From an uncultured Geobacteraceae bacterium (GTDB taxonomy: Bacteria; Desulfobacterota; Desulfuromonadia; Geobacterales; Pseudopelobacteraceae): a stretch of DNA of 64,000 nt. Under the pieces are notes generated by a model, which was not told where the DNA came from, did not search any database, and saw nothing but the letters and a program-made list of their open reading frames with translations. Shown piece by piece: positions 39,713 through 48,655 of the stretch (position 1 is the first letter of the stretch; each line of letters begins with the position of its first letter). The stretch lies in contig CAIMXI010000315.1 of assembly GCA_903845365.1 (NCBI GenBank), forward strand, positions 1-64,000. The letters are read 5' to 3'. A program made the position numbers and the translations under genes.

Positions 39713-40300
39713 ATGTCGCGGAGTGCCATAATCGAGCGGATCACAAAAGAAACAAAAATAAAACTGTCTCTGACCGTTGACGGATCGGGGCGTTCATCCA
39801 TCAGCACATCGGTACCGTTTCTGGACCACATGCTCAATCTGTTTGCCCGCCACGGTTTTTTCGATCTGAGCGTTGAGGCCAGAGGCGACATTGAGATTGA
39901 TTTTCACCACACGGTCGAAGATATCGGGATAGTGTTAGGGGAGGCGTTCAAGCAGGCGCTCGGGGATAAAAACGGGATCCGGCGCTATGGCCAGGCTGCC
40001 GTTCCGATGGATGAAACAGTGGCAAGTGTGGTCGTTGACATTTCCGGGAGGCCGTATCTCGTCTATCACGTAAACCTGCCAAAGGTGAAAATCGGGGAGT
40101 TTGACGTTGAACTGGCTCGGGAGTTTTTTCAGGCATTTGTCAACCACTGCGGCATCAACCTGCATATAAACGTCATGTACGGCGACAATGTTCACCACAT
40201 CATTGAAGCCTGCTTCAAGGCGTTCGCCCGGGCGCTTGATAGCGCAAGTCAGATTGATCCGCGAATTACAGGAGTCATGTCAACAAAAGGAGTCTTGTAG
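39713..40300 (+). CDS. hisB: Imidazoleglycerol-phosphate dehydratase
   Basis: The 195-residue monofunctional form has [30 protein letters not shown] and [17 protein letters not shown], the His-rich manganese-binding motifs. It dehydrates imidazoleglycerol phosphate. An AAAGGAGATA site precedes the ATG. It is the last histidine gene here; hisH, hisA and hisF do not follow, and the next gene is convergent. Confidence 0.97.
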   Translation: MSRSAIIERITKETKIKLSLTVDGSGRSSISTSVPFLDHMLNLFARHGFFDLSVEARGDIEIDFHHTVEDIGIVLGEAFKQALGDKNGIRRYGQAAVPMDETVASVVVDISGRPYLVYHVNLPKVKIGEFDVELAREFFQAFVNHCGINLHINVMYGDNVHHIIEACFKAFARALDSASQIDPRITGVMSTKGVL

Positions 40301-40305
40301 AGGAA

Positions 40306-41136
40306 TTATTTCATTTCCTTCAGCAACTCTTTGGCCTTCTTGGCCTCGTCGCTTTTTGGGTAGCCCTTCATCAGTTTTTCAAACACAAATCTGGCGCTTT
40401 TGGCGTCCTTAATCTCATTGAAGGCCATAGCCTGCTTTAGCATGGCAGCGACGACCTTCTCTTTGCCTGGATAATTTTTGATGACATCCTGATAGGACAA
40501 AATTGCCGACTCATAATTTTTTTCACTATAGTGCGTCTCACCAATCCAATAGTGCGCATTTGCCGCCAGCTCATGCTTCGGATTCTGCTCAAGAAATTTG
40601 GTAAACTGCTCCCGCGCGGCAACAACTTCACCCGCTTTATGTGAATCAAGCCCTTTCTGATAGAGCGCATCAGGGGTCAAGGGAGCCTCTGTCTTTTTTA
40701 CCAAGGCGAGCTCGGTCATTTTTTTCGACATGTTGTCAAGGAACGCCTGCTGTTTCAGGATGCGCTCTTCCAGGGCAATAATACGTGCGTCGGCGTCTTC
40801 ACGATACCTGGCAAGATCCTCGGCAGGTTTTTTAACGGAGAGAAGTGTATCATCAAGCTTGCCATTCAGCGCCCGCATTTCACCTTTCGTGCCATCAATC
40901 GAAGCCTGGATGTCAGCCGACATTTTCCTCACAGCAGCAACATCCGCCTTGAAGCCCTTTTCAACAGCCCCGACAGTTACTTTTGATTCCTCACGGATGC
41001 CGGCAAGATCCCTCTCCATGGTAAAAAGGCGGGACTTTACAGAATCAACATCACTTCTGATACTATCAAGCGCGGTCTGCGAGGCGCATCCGGTCAGACA
41101 TACGGCAAACAACAGAACAACATTGGTGAATTTCAT
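40306..41136 (-). CDS. CpoB/YbgF-like lipoprotein with coiled coil and TPRs
   Basis: The start MKFTNVVLLFAVCLTGCASQ is chosen for its CAGGAG ribosome site and lipobox LTGC, giving 276 residues. A long N-terminal coiled coil (DSVKSRLFTMERDLAGIREE onward) is followed by three TPR-like repeats (ALYQKGLDSHKAGE, ANAHYWIGETHYSEKNYESA, FVFEKLMKGYPKSDEA). This layout is that of YbgF/CpoB, which links peptidoglycan synthesis with Tol-Pal. Here the coiled coil is long, and no tol or pal genes adjoin, so the name is by architecture only. It is membrane-anchored by lipidation in the periplasm. Confidence 0.85.
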   Translation of the reverse strand: MKFTNVVLLFAVCLTGCASQTALDSIRSDVDSVKSRLFTMERDLAGIREESKVTVGAVEKGFKADVAAVRKMSADIQASIDGTKGEMRALNGKLDDTLLSVKKPAEDLARYREDADARIIALEERILKQQAFLDNMSKKMTELALVKKTEAPLTPDALYQKGLDSHKAGEVVAAREQFTKFLEQNPKHELAANAHYWIGETHYSEKNYESAILSYQDVIKNYPGKEKVVAAMLKQAMAFNEIKDAKSARFVFEKLMKGYPKSDEAKKAKELLKEMK

Positions 41137-41250
41137 ATTGGAACTCCTGTATCCTGAAATCGAGTGCGAACTGTATATCACAGAGTCGGATAGGTTGACA
41201 AGTAGCGACATTTTGTCGATAACGATAAACCGTGAAGCAGATACAATAGT

Positions 41251-41293
41251 AAAAAAACAGCGGCAAGCTTCCACAAGAAGTTTACCGCTGCTT
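41251..41293 (-). terminator. Terminator of the GcvH-like gene
   Basis: On the minus strand GCAGCGGTAAACTTC pairs with GAAGCTTGCCGCTG with minor mismatches, followed by seven Ts. It lies about 75 bp downstream of the GcvH-like gene. Confidence 0.8.
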
Positions 41294-41368
41294 ATTAATG
41301 ACATCTCTGCTGATAGGGGTGTGACGTTACCCAACCTTGATTGGATTTCCAGATATTCGCTGTTCAGT

Positions 41369-42136
41369 TCATAATTCGTCCAGAACCTTGCTGAACTGCT
41401 CTGAGGTGAGCAGTTCGGAAGCATTTGGTATCAGCTCCCCGCCATCGTGCATTGTTGCTCCGAGTTGTTCCCTGTTTGTATTGCAAGCGGCATATATTGC
41501 TTCGTTCAGACTTCTCTCTTTAGCCCGGTACCATTCCATAGCCTTGCTTCCGAAAGAGAGCGTTCTCAGCTCTTTTTCAAGATTGTCGGCTTTAATTGTG
41601 ACAAGCCATCCCTTGTCACAAAATTCTGTCCTAAGCAGTTCAGGTTTTCCCCCAAGAGTTTCATTTACCGCAATTACTTCGCCATTCACCGGCATTATTA
41701 GCGGGACGATCTGTTTTTCCAGCATAATATGGGCGAAAACCTGGTTTTTGATTACCGGTTCCCCGATTCTTGGCAGTACAACGGTTCGTATCCCGTACAT
41801 CAGCTTAGACAGAATTCCATTTATGCCGATTACAACTTCGTGCGGGTTTACGACTCTTATCCAACAGTGATTCTTGTGGTAAAACAGGGAGCCGTCCAGA
41901 CAGTTTTTTGATAGGCCAACTGACGAGACATCTTGTGTCAGTGGCCTATTCATGGTTTTTAACTGCGTACCAGTGAATGTACCGCTATGCATCACACTAT
42001 CAAAGGCGCACTCTTCACACTTGAAATCAAGAGAGCAGAGTTTATAGGATATTATTCCGGAAGTCATCCAGACGCACTTCATGTCATCATTGTCCGGCAT
42101 CATATTGAAATCATCTCGAAACATATTCCTGTTCAC
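41369..42136 (-). CDS. GcvH-like lipoyl-domain protein with Cys-rich N-terminus
   Basis: The N-terminal part has the cluster CVWMTSGIISYKLC followed by CEECAFD, four cysteines resembling a metal-binding knuckle. The middle resembles glycine cleavage H protein (HKNHCWIRVVNPHEVVIGI...MPVNGEVIAVNETLGGKPELL). In the lipoyl loop a Lys (LEKQIVPLIMPVNG) stands eight residues before the Pro of PVNG, the register of the lipoylated Lys, so lipoylation is possible. Starts at 42136 (GTG) or 42124 (ATG) cannot be separated. No gcvT or gcvP is nearby. The function is unknown; lipoyl carriers in sulfur metabolism are one analogy. Confidence 0.75.
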   Translation of the reverse strand: MNRNMFRDDFNMMPDNDDMKCVWMTSGIISYKLCSLDFKCEECAFDSVMHSGTFTGTQLKTMNRPLTQDVSSVGLSKNCLDGSLFYHKNHCWIRVVNPHEVVIGINGILSKLMYGIRTVVLPRIGEPVIKNQVFAHIMLEKQIVPLIMPVNGEVIAVNETLGGKPELLRTEFCDKGWLVTIKADNLEKELRTLSFGSKAMEWYRAKERSLNEAIYAACNTNREQLGATMHDGGELIPNASELLTSEQFSKVLDEL

Positions 42137-42169
42137 CCTGCTTTCCCTGAAATAACGTTCGATAGCTGT

Positions 42170-43516
42170 TTATAACGGTTTTTTCTCATCATCAGGATTA
42201 ATCTTCTCGCCGCCGTCGGCCATGGTTAAGCCGAGGCCGGGATGAAAAAATGCTCCTTCGAATCCTTCTTCTTTCTCCTTAACTTTTTTGCCACCTAACG
42301 ACAGAGTAAGCATTCCGCTTGTGCTGAGGAGTATTGCTGCGATTACAAATGAGGAGGTCATGCTCCCGGTTGTCGCATTCAGCATCTGTGAAACCTTGCT
42401 GAGCACAAACCCGCCAACACCCCAGGCGGTAAACAGAATTCCATAGTTGACGCCATACGCTTTAATGCCCCAAAGGTCCTTGGTAATAGCAGGGAACAGA
42501 GCGAGGTTGGCGCCGTAGTTAAACCCGATCAAGGTGGCGAGGAGTACAATTGTTACCGCGCTGGTATGCTGTGACCCAAGAAGGGGGATACAAAAAAGCA
42601 TCAGTACTGCCTGGAATAGATGCACCGACATAATTGTCTGATATCGGCCAATTTTATCTGACAGGATACCGGCAATAACCCTGCCGCCAGCATTACCTAT
42701 CGCCATGATTGCAACAGCCAGGAAGGCGTATTCTCCCATACTTTTCTTTGCCAGACCGGCAACACTGGAAATAATCATCAAGCCTGCTCCAGCCCCTACG
42801 AAATAGATCGCCCACAATTTCCAGAAGTCAGCAGTTTTTATGACATCCTTCCAGTGGACATCATTAAGAACAGCTTTTTTCTTCAGTGCGACATTGCCTG
42901 TCTCAACAGGAACATACCCGGCCGGAGGGTTTTCCAGGAACATCGACAAGCCGCAGACAATAACAATAAAGGAAAGTGCGTATACCAGCATGGCCTGACT
43001 GATACCCATTGTATTAATCAGATAACCCGAAAGTGGAGCAATGTAAACTGGCGCCACACCGAACCCAGCAACGATCAGCCCTGCGATAACCCCGGTTTTA
43101 GAAGCGGGAAACCACTTGAGGCCGGGCGGGGTTGAGGCTGAGTAGCCAAATCCCATTCCAGCCCCCACCAGCACGCCAAAGCCTAGTACCCATGCAGTAT
43201 AGCTTGTTGACTGTGAAATCCAGGTAAGTCCGAGGCCGACAAGAAGTCCACCGGTACAAGCGGTGGCGCGTGGCCCGAATTTATCCTGGCATTTACCGGC
43301 AAGGATCATTGCAAAGGCGAAAACTAGACAGCATACAGAATAGGGGTCATTTACCTTTGCTAGATCCCAGGTGAATGCTTCTGGCCCGCCCGCCTTAATG
43401 GAGGACTCTATGGCTGATTTAAACATACTCCAGGCATACAGAATACCGAGCGCCAGATTGATGCCCAACCCGGCAAATGTCATTGTCCATCCTCTGTTCT
43501 TCACTGTCTCTGTCAT
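42170..43516 (-). CDS. OFA-family MFS transporter (oxalate/formate-antiporter type)
   Basis: I chose the ATG at 43516 because AAGGAGAG stands directly before it. The 448-residue protein shows twelve hydrophobic segments and the family signatures GINLALGILYAWSMF at the N-terminus, GVLVGAGMGFGYSASTPPGLKWFP and ITKDLWGIKAYGVNYGI. OFA members exchange small monocarboxylates such as oxalate, formate or lactate across the inner membrane; the substrate here is not evident. A Lys/Glu-rich cytoplasmic tail ends the protein. The upstream region carries several palindromes suggesting a dedicated regulator. Confidence 0.92.
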   Translation of the reverse strand: MTETVKNRGWTMTFAGLGINLALGILYAWSMFKSAIESSIKAGGPEAFTWDLAKVNDPYSVCCLVFAFAMILAGKCQDKFGPRATACTGGLLVGLGLTWISQSTSYTAWVLGFGVLVGAGMGFGYSASTPPGLKWFPASKTGVIAGLIVAGFGVAPVYIAPLSGYLINTMGISQAMLVYALSFIVIVCGLSMFLENPPAGYVPVETGNVALKKKAVLNDVHWKDVIKTADFWKLWAIYFVGAGAGLMIISSVAGLAKKSMGEYAFLAVAIMAIGNAGGRVIAGILSDKIGRYQTIMSVHLFQAVLMLFCIPLLGSQHTSAVTIVLLATLIGFNYGANLALFPAITKDLWGIKAYGVNYGILFTAWGVGGFVLSKVSQMLNATTGSMTSSFVIAAILLSTSGMLTLSLGGKKVKEKEEGFEGAFFHPGLGLTMADGGEKINPDDEKKPL

Positions 43517-43539
43517 GGCACTCTCCTTAGATGTAAATT

Positions 43540-43651
43540 TTATGTACACTAAATATACATAAGCAACTTTATTTACGTGTACAATATCCGAGAGTGGAAT
43601 AAAAGTAAACACTTTTTTTTGTATTTATTTTATGTGTAAAAAAAATATACA
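43540..43651 (-). promoter_or_regulatory. Palindrome-rich control region of the OFA transporter
   Basis: TTATGTA-N9-TACATAA (43540-43562), ACGTGTACA (near 43575-43583) and TATGTGTA...TATACAC (about 43631-43651) share the word TGTA/TACA. They look like repeated operator half-sites upstream of the transporter. Confidence 0.4.
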
Positions 43652-43717
43652 CCTAGGGAGGGATGAACATGATTTTGCAGGTATAAAAATGCTCTGTTCT
43701 TGATAAGAACATTTTTA

Positions 43718-44020
43718 TCAGAGAGGTAATTCCTGTTGGCCGATAACTTCCGGCAGGCGTTTTGGTGCTTTTATGCGGAGTACTTTATTTACATTCATCC
43801 TGCCGGAGACGACCTGTATATCGCTCGTCGAAACATCAAATGCTTCTGCCAGAAAGCGCACCATATAATCAGTCGCCTTACCGGCTTTAGGCACCGCTTT
43901 GACGCTGACGCAGAGCTGGTGCCCCTTCACCTTGCCGATGGCGTCCTTCTTGGCATTAGGAGTGCCGAGAATGTTGAGCACCAGAACATCCCCCTCCCAA
44001 CTGTAAAACGGTTTTGACAC
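43718..44020 (-). CDS. DUF167/YggU-family protein
   Basis: The 100-residue protein has the YggU pattern: GDVLVLNILGTPNAKKDAIG, VSVKAVPKAGKATDYMVRFLAEAF and VVSGRMNVNKVLRI. The usual family motif is G..S..K; here GRMNVNK takes its place. Family structures are known but the function is not. It starts on the ATG after a GGAGGA-like site. It lies upstream of the OFA gene on the same strand, with a 200-bp gap. Confidence 0.9.
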   Translation of the reverse strand: MSKPFYSWEGDVLVLNILGTPNAKKDAIGKVKGHQLCVSVKAVPKAGKATDYMVRFLAEAFDVSTSDIQVVSGRMNVNKVLRIKAPKRLPEVIGQQELPL

Positions 44021-44353
44021 GAATCCTCCAAAAGAGTTGATTCAGAAAACAAGCTGCGACAGCTACCACCTAAAATCTGGCTAAGTTACTGTTATTTCGT
44101 AAGGGGAAGAGTATCCACATTTTTTGTGGATAACCCTGTTGACGCTGTGGAAATGTTACACAAACGTCACGTAAAATCAAGCGCTTCATCGGTTTGCACA
44201 GAGAATGAACATGGTGCGTAACTACCTGTATTTACGTGTCAATAGTTATTTTGAAGGAGAGTGTAAACAGGTCAATAATAGTCCGATACATCAAAAGCTA
44301 AAAAATAGGCAGTATATCAGCTACTAACGAAAAAACGGGGCTTACACTCAACC
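44021..44353. other. Gene-free region with inverted DnaA-box-like sites
   Basis: About 330 bp without a gene. TATCCACA (44112-44119) and TGTGGATAA (44125-44133, an exact DnaA box on the minus strand) face each other across a T-run. A partial GTGGAAA copy follows near 44147. No terminator or RNA was recognised, and no dnaA/dnaN neighbours are present. Confidence 0.5.
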
Positions 44354-44941
44354 TCAGAAGGGAGAAACCAGCCGCACAAACAGCCGCTCGGTCGTCCGCA
44401 GTAACCGGAAAAAAAGCTCTAATACTGGCAGATATGTAAACGAAACGCAGGGGCAACGGATGTAACATGGGCGGGCACCGGCAACAAGAGCAGCAAGACA
44501 GCCGGTCAGCAGGCGGTCATCGACCATCAAAAGAGAAGAGATGGGAACTCCGGCAAGTTCCCCGGCTTTTATCACTCCGTCGGGAAACGGTTTTTTTCGT
44601 ATTCCGGCAATGAAGCGGATGGCGGGGAAGTTTTTTGCAAACCAGTCCCTCCGCCCATCGGTCGGCTTGTTTGAAAGGATGAACATCCGCTCACCGCCAA
44701 CAACAGCTTCACACTGTTTCAACCATGCGACCGCTGCGGGTACCGGAGCTCTGGCGCCATGATGCGCCAGAACGCCATCAAAATCTAGCACCAGGGCGGC
44801 GATTCCTGACCGCTGCAACTCCTTCGGGTCAAGTTCCGAAATGCTTCTGCAGAGCGGGGTGCTGTCGAGTAATTGCCGCAGTTCGCGGCGGTGGAGAAAG
44901 CCGAGCGAAAAGCCGGCAAGAATGTGGGCAGGGAAAGGCAT
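44354..44941 (-). CDS. HAD-family hydrolase (YqeG-like phosphatase)
   Basis: The start ATG at 44941 lies four bases after the hypD stop. The longer open frame would run inside hypD and is discarded. The 195-residue protein has the HAD motif I LVLDFDGVLAHHG (nucleophile Asp), motif II FILSNKPTDG and a late MVDDRLLTG (acidic pair), as in YqeG-type HAD IIIA phosphatases. The substrate is unknown. It forms the distal end of the hypF-hypC-hypD operon, where hypE might have been expected. Confidence 0.82.
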   Translation of the reverse strand: MPFPAHILAGFSLGFLHRRELRQLLDSTPLCRSISELDPKELQRSGIAALVLDFDGVLAHHGARAPVPAAVAWLKQCEAVVGGERMFILSNKPTDGRRDWFAKNFPAIRFIAGIRKKPFPDGVIKAGELAGVPISSLLMVDDRLLTGCLAALVAGARPCYIRCPCVSFTYLPVLELFFRLLRTTERLFVRLVSPF

Positions 44942-44945
44942 ACCG

Positions 44946-46049
44946 TTATCTGCCGTACTTATAGGCTGCGGCGCAAGTCCCTTCACTGGAAACCATACAG
45001 GCGCCGACGGGTGATTCAGGTGTACAGACTGTGGCAAAGAGCGGACAACCGAATGGCGTCAGCTTCCCCTTCAGGACTTCTCCGCAGAGGCATGCCCGGT
45101 TTTCAATCGCTTCCGGAATGTCAAGTTTTAGAACCAGCTCCGCATCAAATTCGGCATAATCACCCCTTATGGCCAGGCCGCTGCCAGGCAGTACACCCAG
45201 CCCACGCCAGACCGCGTCGCATGGTTCAAAAAGCTGCCGGAGAATCGCCTGTGCTTTTGGATTGCCTTCCCACGAAACGGCGCGGCGGTACTGAATTTCA
45301 ACCTTACTCTCTCCGCGCAAAGTCTGGGCAAGCAGCATCTCGATTCCTTGCATCACGTCAGCCGGTTCGAAACCGGTGACGACGCAGGGGAACTGGTACT
45401 TTTCTGCCAGCGGTTTGTAGGCGTTGCCGCCGATAACGGTGCTGACATGAGCGGGGCAGAGATAGCCATTGAGGTTCAGTTCCGGGTCACCGCTAAGAAT
45501 CTCCATCGGCACCGGCATAGTTTTGTGTGATGCCAGTACGCAGTAGTTTTTAAGGCCGAGGCGGGCGGCTTCGAGAATAGTGACCGCAATCGTCGGGGCG
45601 GTAGTTTCAAAGCCGACTCCAAGAAACAGCACGCGCCGTTCCGGATTCTTTTTTGCCAGAGCAACGGCGTCAAGCGGCGAGTAGACGATACGGATATCGG
45701 CGCCACCGGCGCGTTGCTCCATTAGAGACGAATGACTCCCCGGAACGCGCAGCATGTCGCCAAAAGTGGCGACAATAGTATCGGGGTCGGCAGCAGACGC
45801 TATTGCTTTATCGACATATCCTGTCGGCGTAACACAGACCGGACAGCCGGGACCTGAGACCAGTCGGACATTTTCCGGGAGCAGTGAGCGGATGCCGTGC
45901 TGATAGATCGACATGGTATGGGTGCCGCAGACCTCCATGAAGTTGACCGGTGCGGAGAGTCGCTCAGCCATGCGGCGGATATTGGCCGCCATATTCTGCA
46001 CCAGCCACTTGTCGCGGAATTCATCCTTGTATTTCATCTCCCCGGTCAT
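44946..46049 (-). CDS. hypD: Hydrogenase maturation protein HypD
   Basis: The 367-residue protein contains FMEVCGTHTMSI, SGPGCPVCVTP, the GFETTAPT segment and the C-terminal cysteine set (CLCGEVLKG) that binds the [4Fe-4S] cluster. With HypC it assembles the Fe(CN)2CO unit of NiFe hydrogenases. Its ATG overlaps the hypC stop by four bases. Length and motifs are complete. Confidence 0.97.
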   Translation of the reverse strand: MTGEMKYKDEFRDKWLVQNMAANIRRMAERLSAPVNFMEVCGTHTMSIYQHGIRSLLPENVRLVSGPGCPVCVTPTGYVDKAIASAADPDTIVATFGDMLRVPGSHSSLMEQRAGGADIRIVYSPLDAVALAKKNPERRVLFLGVGFETTAPTIAVTILEAARLGLKNYCVLASHKTMPVPMEILSGDPELNLNGYLCPAHVSTVIGGNAYKPLAEKYQFPCVVTGFEPADVMQGIEMLLAQTLRGESKVEIQYRRAVSWEGNPKAQAILRQLFEPCDAVWRGLGVLPGSGLAIRGDYAEFDAELVLKLDIPEAIENRACLCGEVLKGKLTPFGCPLFATVCTPESPVGACMVSSEGTCAAAYKYGR

Positions 46050-46276
46050 GCCATATCCTCTTCAGAAAAGACTTCCCGCATCAAGCGGATGGTTTCTTCA
46101 GCATACTCTTCATCCAGTTTTGATATGGCAAATCCGGCATGGATAATCAGATAATCGCCGATCTCAATATTTTCCTCCAGCAACGTGACGTTGGCTTCTC
46201 TCTGTACACCGTCAACTTCGGCGACAACCGTGTCACCATCCCTGCTTACTACTTTCATTGGTACGCCAAGACACAT
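46046..46276 (-). CDS. hypC: Hydrogenase maturation chaperone HypC
   Basis: The 76-residue product begins MCLGVPMKV, with the essential N-terminal Cys2, and continues with NVTLLEENIEIGDYLIIHAGFA. It carries the Fe precursor between HypD and the hydrogenase large subunit. It sits one base after hypF and overlaps hypD by four bases, so all three are co-translated. Confidence 0.97.
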   Translation of the reverse strand: MCLGVPMKVVSRDGDTVVAEVDGVQREANVTLLEENIEIGDYLIIHAGFAISKLDEEYAEETIRLMREVFSEEDMA

Positions 46277-46277
46277 A

Positions 46278-48584
46278 TCAGTTTTTTCTCCTTCCTGCGA
46301 TTGCAGCCTGTCCCAGGGCGATCCCGCCGTCGTTTGGCGGTACCAGGCGATGGGTAAACACCTGTAGACCCAGATCCGTCAGGGCAGTATATATCATTTC
46401 ACTCAAAAGGCGATTTTGAAAAACACCGCCCGAGAGAATTATTCGGTCAAGGCCGGTAGCAGCAGCGATACGCTGACAGACATCGGTTGCGGCTGAGGCA
46501 ACAGTCTGGTGGAAACGATGGGCTATGACTGAGGTTTCGACAGCGCTGTTAATTTCTTGCAGGATTTCTACAAACATCGGAGAAAAGTCGAGTTGGAGGG
46601 GATGCGGATAATCTAGTACTATTTGATAAGAATAGCTCCTCCCTTGATCCACTCTCTCCGCCAGCGCCTCCAGCTCAATCGCCCCCTGACCATCATACGA
46701 CACGGTATGTCGTATATTAAGCAGCGCTGCAACAGCATCGAACAACCGACCGCAACTGGAGGTCAGTGGAGAATTGATGGCGCGCCTTAGTATCCGGGCA
46801 AATAGTAATCGCTCGCTCTCCGGCAGGATGCGGGCAATCTGATGATCGAGCAAAAAAGCCTCATCACCAAGTGCCTGATACAGATAAGCCATCGCCATAC
46901 GCCACGGCTCACGCACGGCAGCATCTCCACCCGGCATTTGCACCAACCTGAAGTGCCCAGCGCGCTGATAGCCGTCATAGCCCCCCACCAGAAATTCGCC
47001 ACCCCAGATCATGCTGTCGGGGCCGTATCCGGTGCCGTCAAAAATAACACCGATTACGTCGCCGTCAAGGCCGTTCTCGGCCATGCATGAGGCCAAATGG
47101 GCGTGATGGTGCTGCACCTTAATATAAGGCAGGCCGGAATCTTCGGCAAACCTGGATGATAGATAGTCGGGATGGAGATCGCAGGCGACCAGTTCCGGCT
47201 TGATTTCAAGCGTTTCTGAGAGATGTGTGACCGTATGAACGAACGAGTCGAAGGTGGATATGTTCTGGAGGTCGCCAATATGCTGACTGAGAACGGCACG
47301 ATCACCTTCGGCAAGACAGATGACACTCTTTAGTTCGGCTCCCGTCGCTAAGAGCGGTGGCAGCGCGAAGGGGAGTGTTACTGCACGCGGGGCATATCCC
47401 CTGGAGCGACGGTAAAAAAGCGGTCTCCCCTGAAAAACGCGCATCACCGAATCATCAGAGCGGATATGGATCGGCCGGTCGTGGATAAGGAAGTAGTCGG
47501 CAATTCCCGCCAGGCGGGTCTGTGCGTCATCATCTTCAAAAGTAACCGGTTCGTCTGATATATTGCCGCTGGTCATAACTAGAGCGGTTAATAAATGATG
47601 AGGGATGAGTGGTGAGGGGTGAGAGGCAAAAAGAAGATGGTGCAGCGGTGCGTATGGCAGCATCAGGCCGAGCCAGCCGTTATTCGGAGCGATCAACGGC
47701 GAAAGCGGTGTGGAGAGCCGTTTCTTGACAATGATGATCGGAGCCTCCGGGGAGGTGAGGAGTCGCTCTTCCATGTCGCTCATATCCGCCAGTTTGCGGG
47801 CTTCCTCTAGAGAGTCAGGCATGACGGCAAACGGCTTTTCATCCCGTTTTTTCCTGATCCGTAATCGCTCCACCGCCGCGTGGTTGCAGGCATCAACGGC
47901 AAGATGGTAGCCGCCGATCCCCTTGATTGCGAGGATAGCGCCGCTTTTAAGCAACTCAACAGTTCTTGTGACCGCTTCATCTCGTTCAGCGATTTTTTCT
48001 CCGGCAGAGGTGAGTAGGCTTACCTGTGGTCCGCAGACGTGGCAGGCGATCGGTTGGGCGTGAAAGCGTCGGTCGAGCGGGTTTTCGTATTCACTCTGAC
48101 AGTCAGGGCAGAGTGGAAAGCCGGCCATGGTTGTTTTGGGACGGTCATACGGGGTTCCGGTAATTATGCTGTAGCGGGGGCCGCAGTTAGTGCAGGTTAT
48201 AAACGGGTAGCGATAGCGGCGGTCGGTCGGGTCATGCATCTCTTTCAGGCAGTCAGAGCAGATTGCCGTATCGGGGGCAATCTGGATATCGGCTCTGCCG
48301 GTGCCGCTTGGAAGAATGATAAAGGAACTTTCTCCGTTAATGGTGATGATTTCCGTACTGATTTGGGATGTCACAACGGCCAATGGTGGCAGCCTGTTTT
48401 TGAGCGCTTCGTCAAAATCTTTAAACCGCTCAAGGTACCCCTGAACCTCGACCTCAACACCAGCGGGCGTGTTGCGCACCCAGCCGGTCAGATCCAGCTC
48501 ATGAGCGATCCGGTACACAAACGGCCTGAAACCGACCCCCTGGACGATGCCGCTGATATTATACTGTTTGCGGGTCAACGGCAT
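46278..48584 (-). CDS. hypF: Carbamoyltransferase HypF
   Basis: The 768-residue protein has an N-terminal acylphosphatase domain (ISGIVQGVGFRPFVYR), a double zinc finger (CSDCLKEMHD...CTNCGPRYSI and CPDCQSEY...CHVCGP), a YrdC-like domain (GIGGYHLAVDA) and a Kae1-like domain (VQHHHAHLASCM, VIFDGTGYGPD). It uses carbamoyl phosphate to make the cyanide ligands of NiFe hydrogenase. About 14 extra residues (SHPSPLIPHH region) near 47590-47625 are encoded by a GTGAGGGGTGAG-like repeat and seem inserted in frame. It is the first gene of the hypF-C-D operon. Confidence 0.96.
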   Translation of the reverse strand: MPLTRKQYNISGIVQGVGFRPFVYRIAHELDLTGWVRNTPAGVEVEVQGYLERFKDFDEALKNRLPPLAVVTSQISTEIITINGESSFIILPSGTGRADIQIAPDTAICSDCLKEMHDPTDRRYRYPFITCTNCGPRYSIITGTPYDRPKTTMAGFPLCPDCQSEYENPLDRRFHAQPIACHVCGPQVSLLTSAGEKIAERDEAVTRTVELLKSGAILAIKGIGGYHLAVDACNHAAVERLRIRKKRDEKPFAVMPDSLEEARKLADMSDMEERLLTSPEAPIIIVKKRLSTPLSPLIAPNNGWLGLMLPYAPLHHLLFASHPSPLIPHHLLTALVMTSGNISDEPVTFEDDDAQTRLAGIADYFLIHDRPIHIRSDDSVMRVFQGRPLFYRRSRGYAPRAVTLPFALPPLLATGAELKSVICLAEGDRAVLSQHIGDLQNISTFDSFVHTVTHLSETLEIKPELVACDLHPDYLSSRFAEDSGLPYIKVQHHHAHLASCMAENGLDGDVIGVIFDGTGYGPDSMIWGGEFLVGGYDGYQRAGHFRLVQMPGGDAAVREPWRMAMAYLYQALGDEAFLLDHQIARILPESERLLFARILRRAINSPLTSSCGRLFDAVAALLNIRHTVSYDGQGAIELEALAERVDQGRSYSYQIVLDYPHPLQLDFSPMFVEILQEINSAVETSVIAHRFHQTVASAATDVCQRIAAATGLDRIILSGGVFQNRLLSEMIYTALTDLGLQVFTHRLVPPNDGGIALGQAAIAGRRKN

Positions 48585-48655
48585 AAATTCTCATGGGTGG
48601 CAATATCGTCACGGCGTCCTGCTTTTTGTTTACTGACGTCGCCGTATCGGTTTTA

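Noticed and set aside
44112-44133. Chromosome replication origin
   Set aside because: Only two or three DnaA-box-like sites, no AT-rich unwinding element and no dnaA, dnaN or gyr genes nearby; kept only as a weak regulatory finding.
44942-45037. Longer start for the HAD phosphatase gene
   Set aside because: It would lie inside hypD; the ATG four bases after the hypD stop is the better start.
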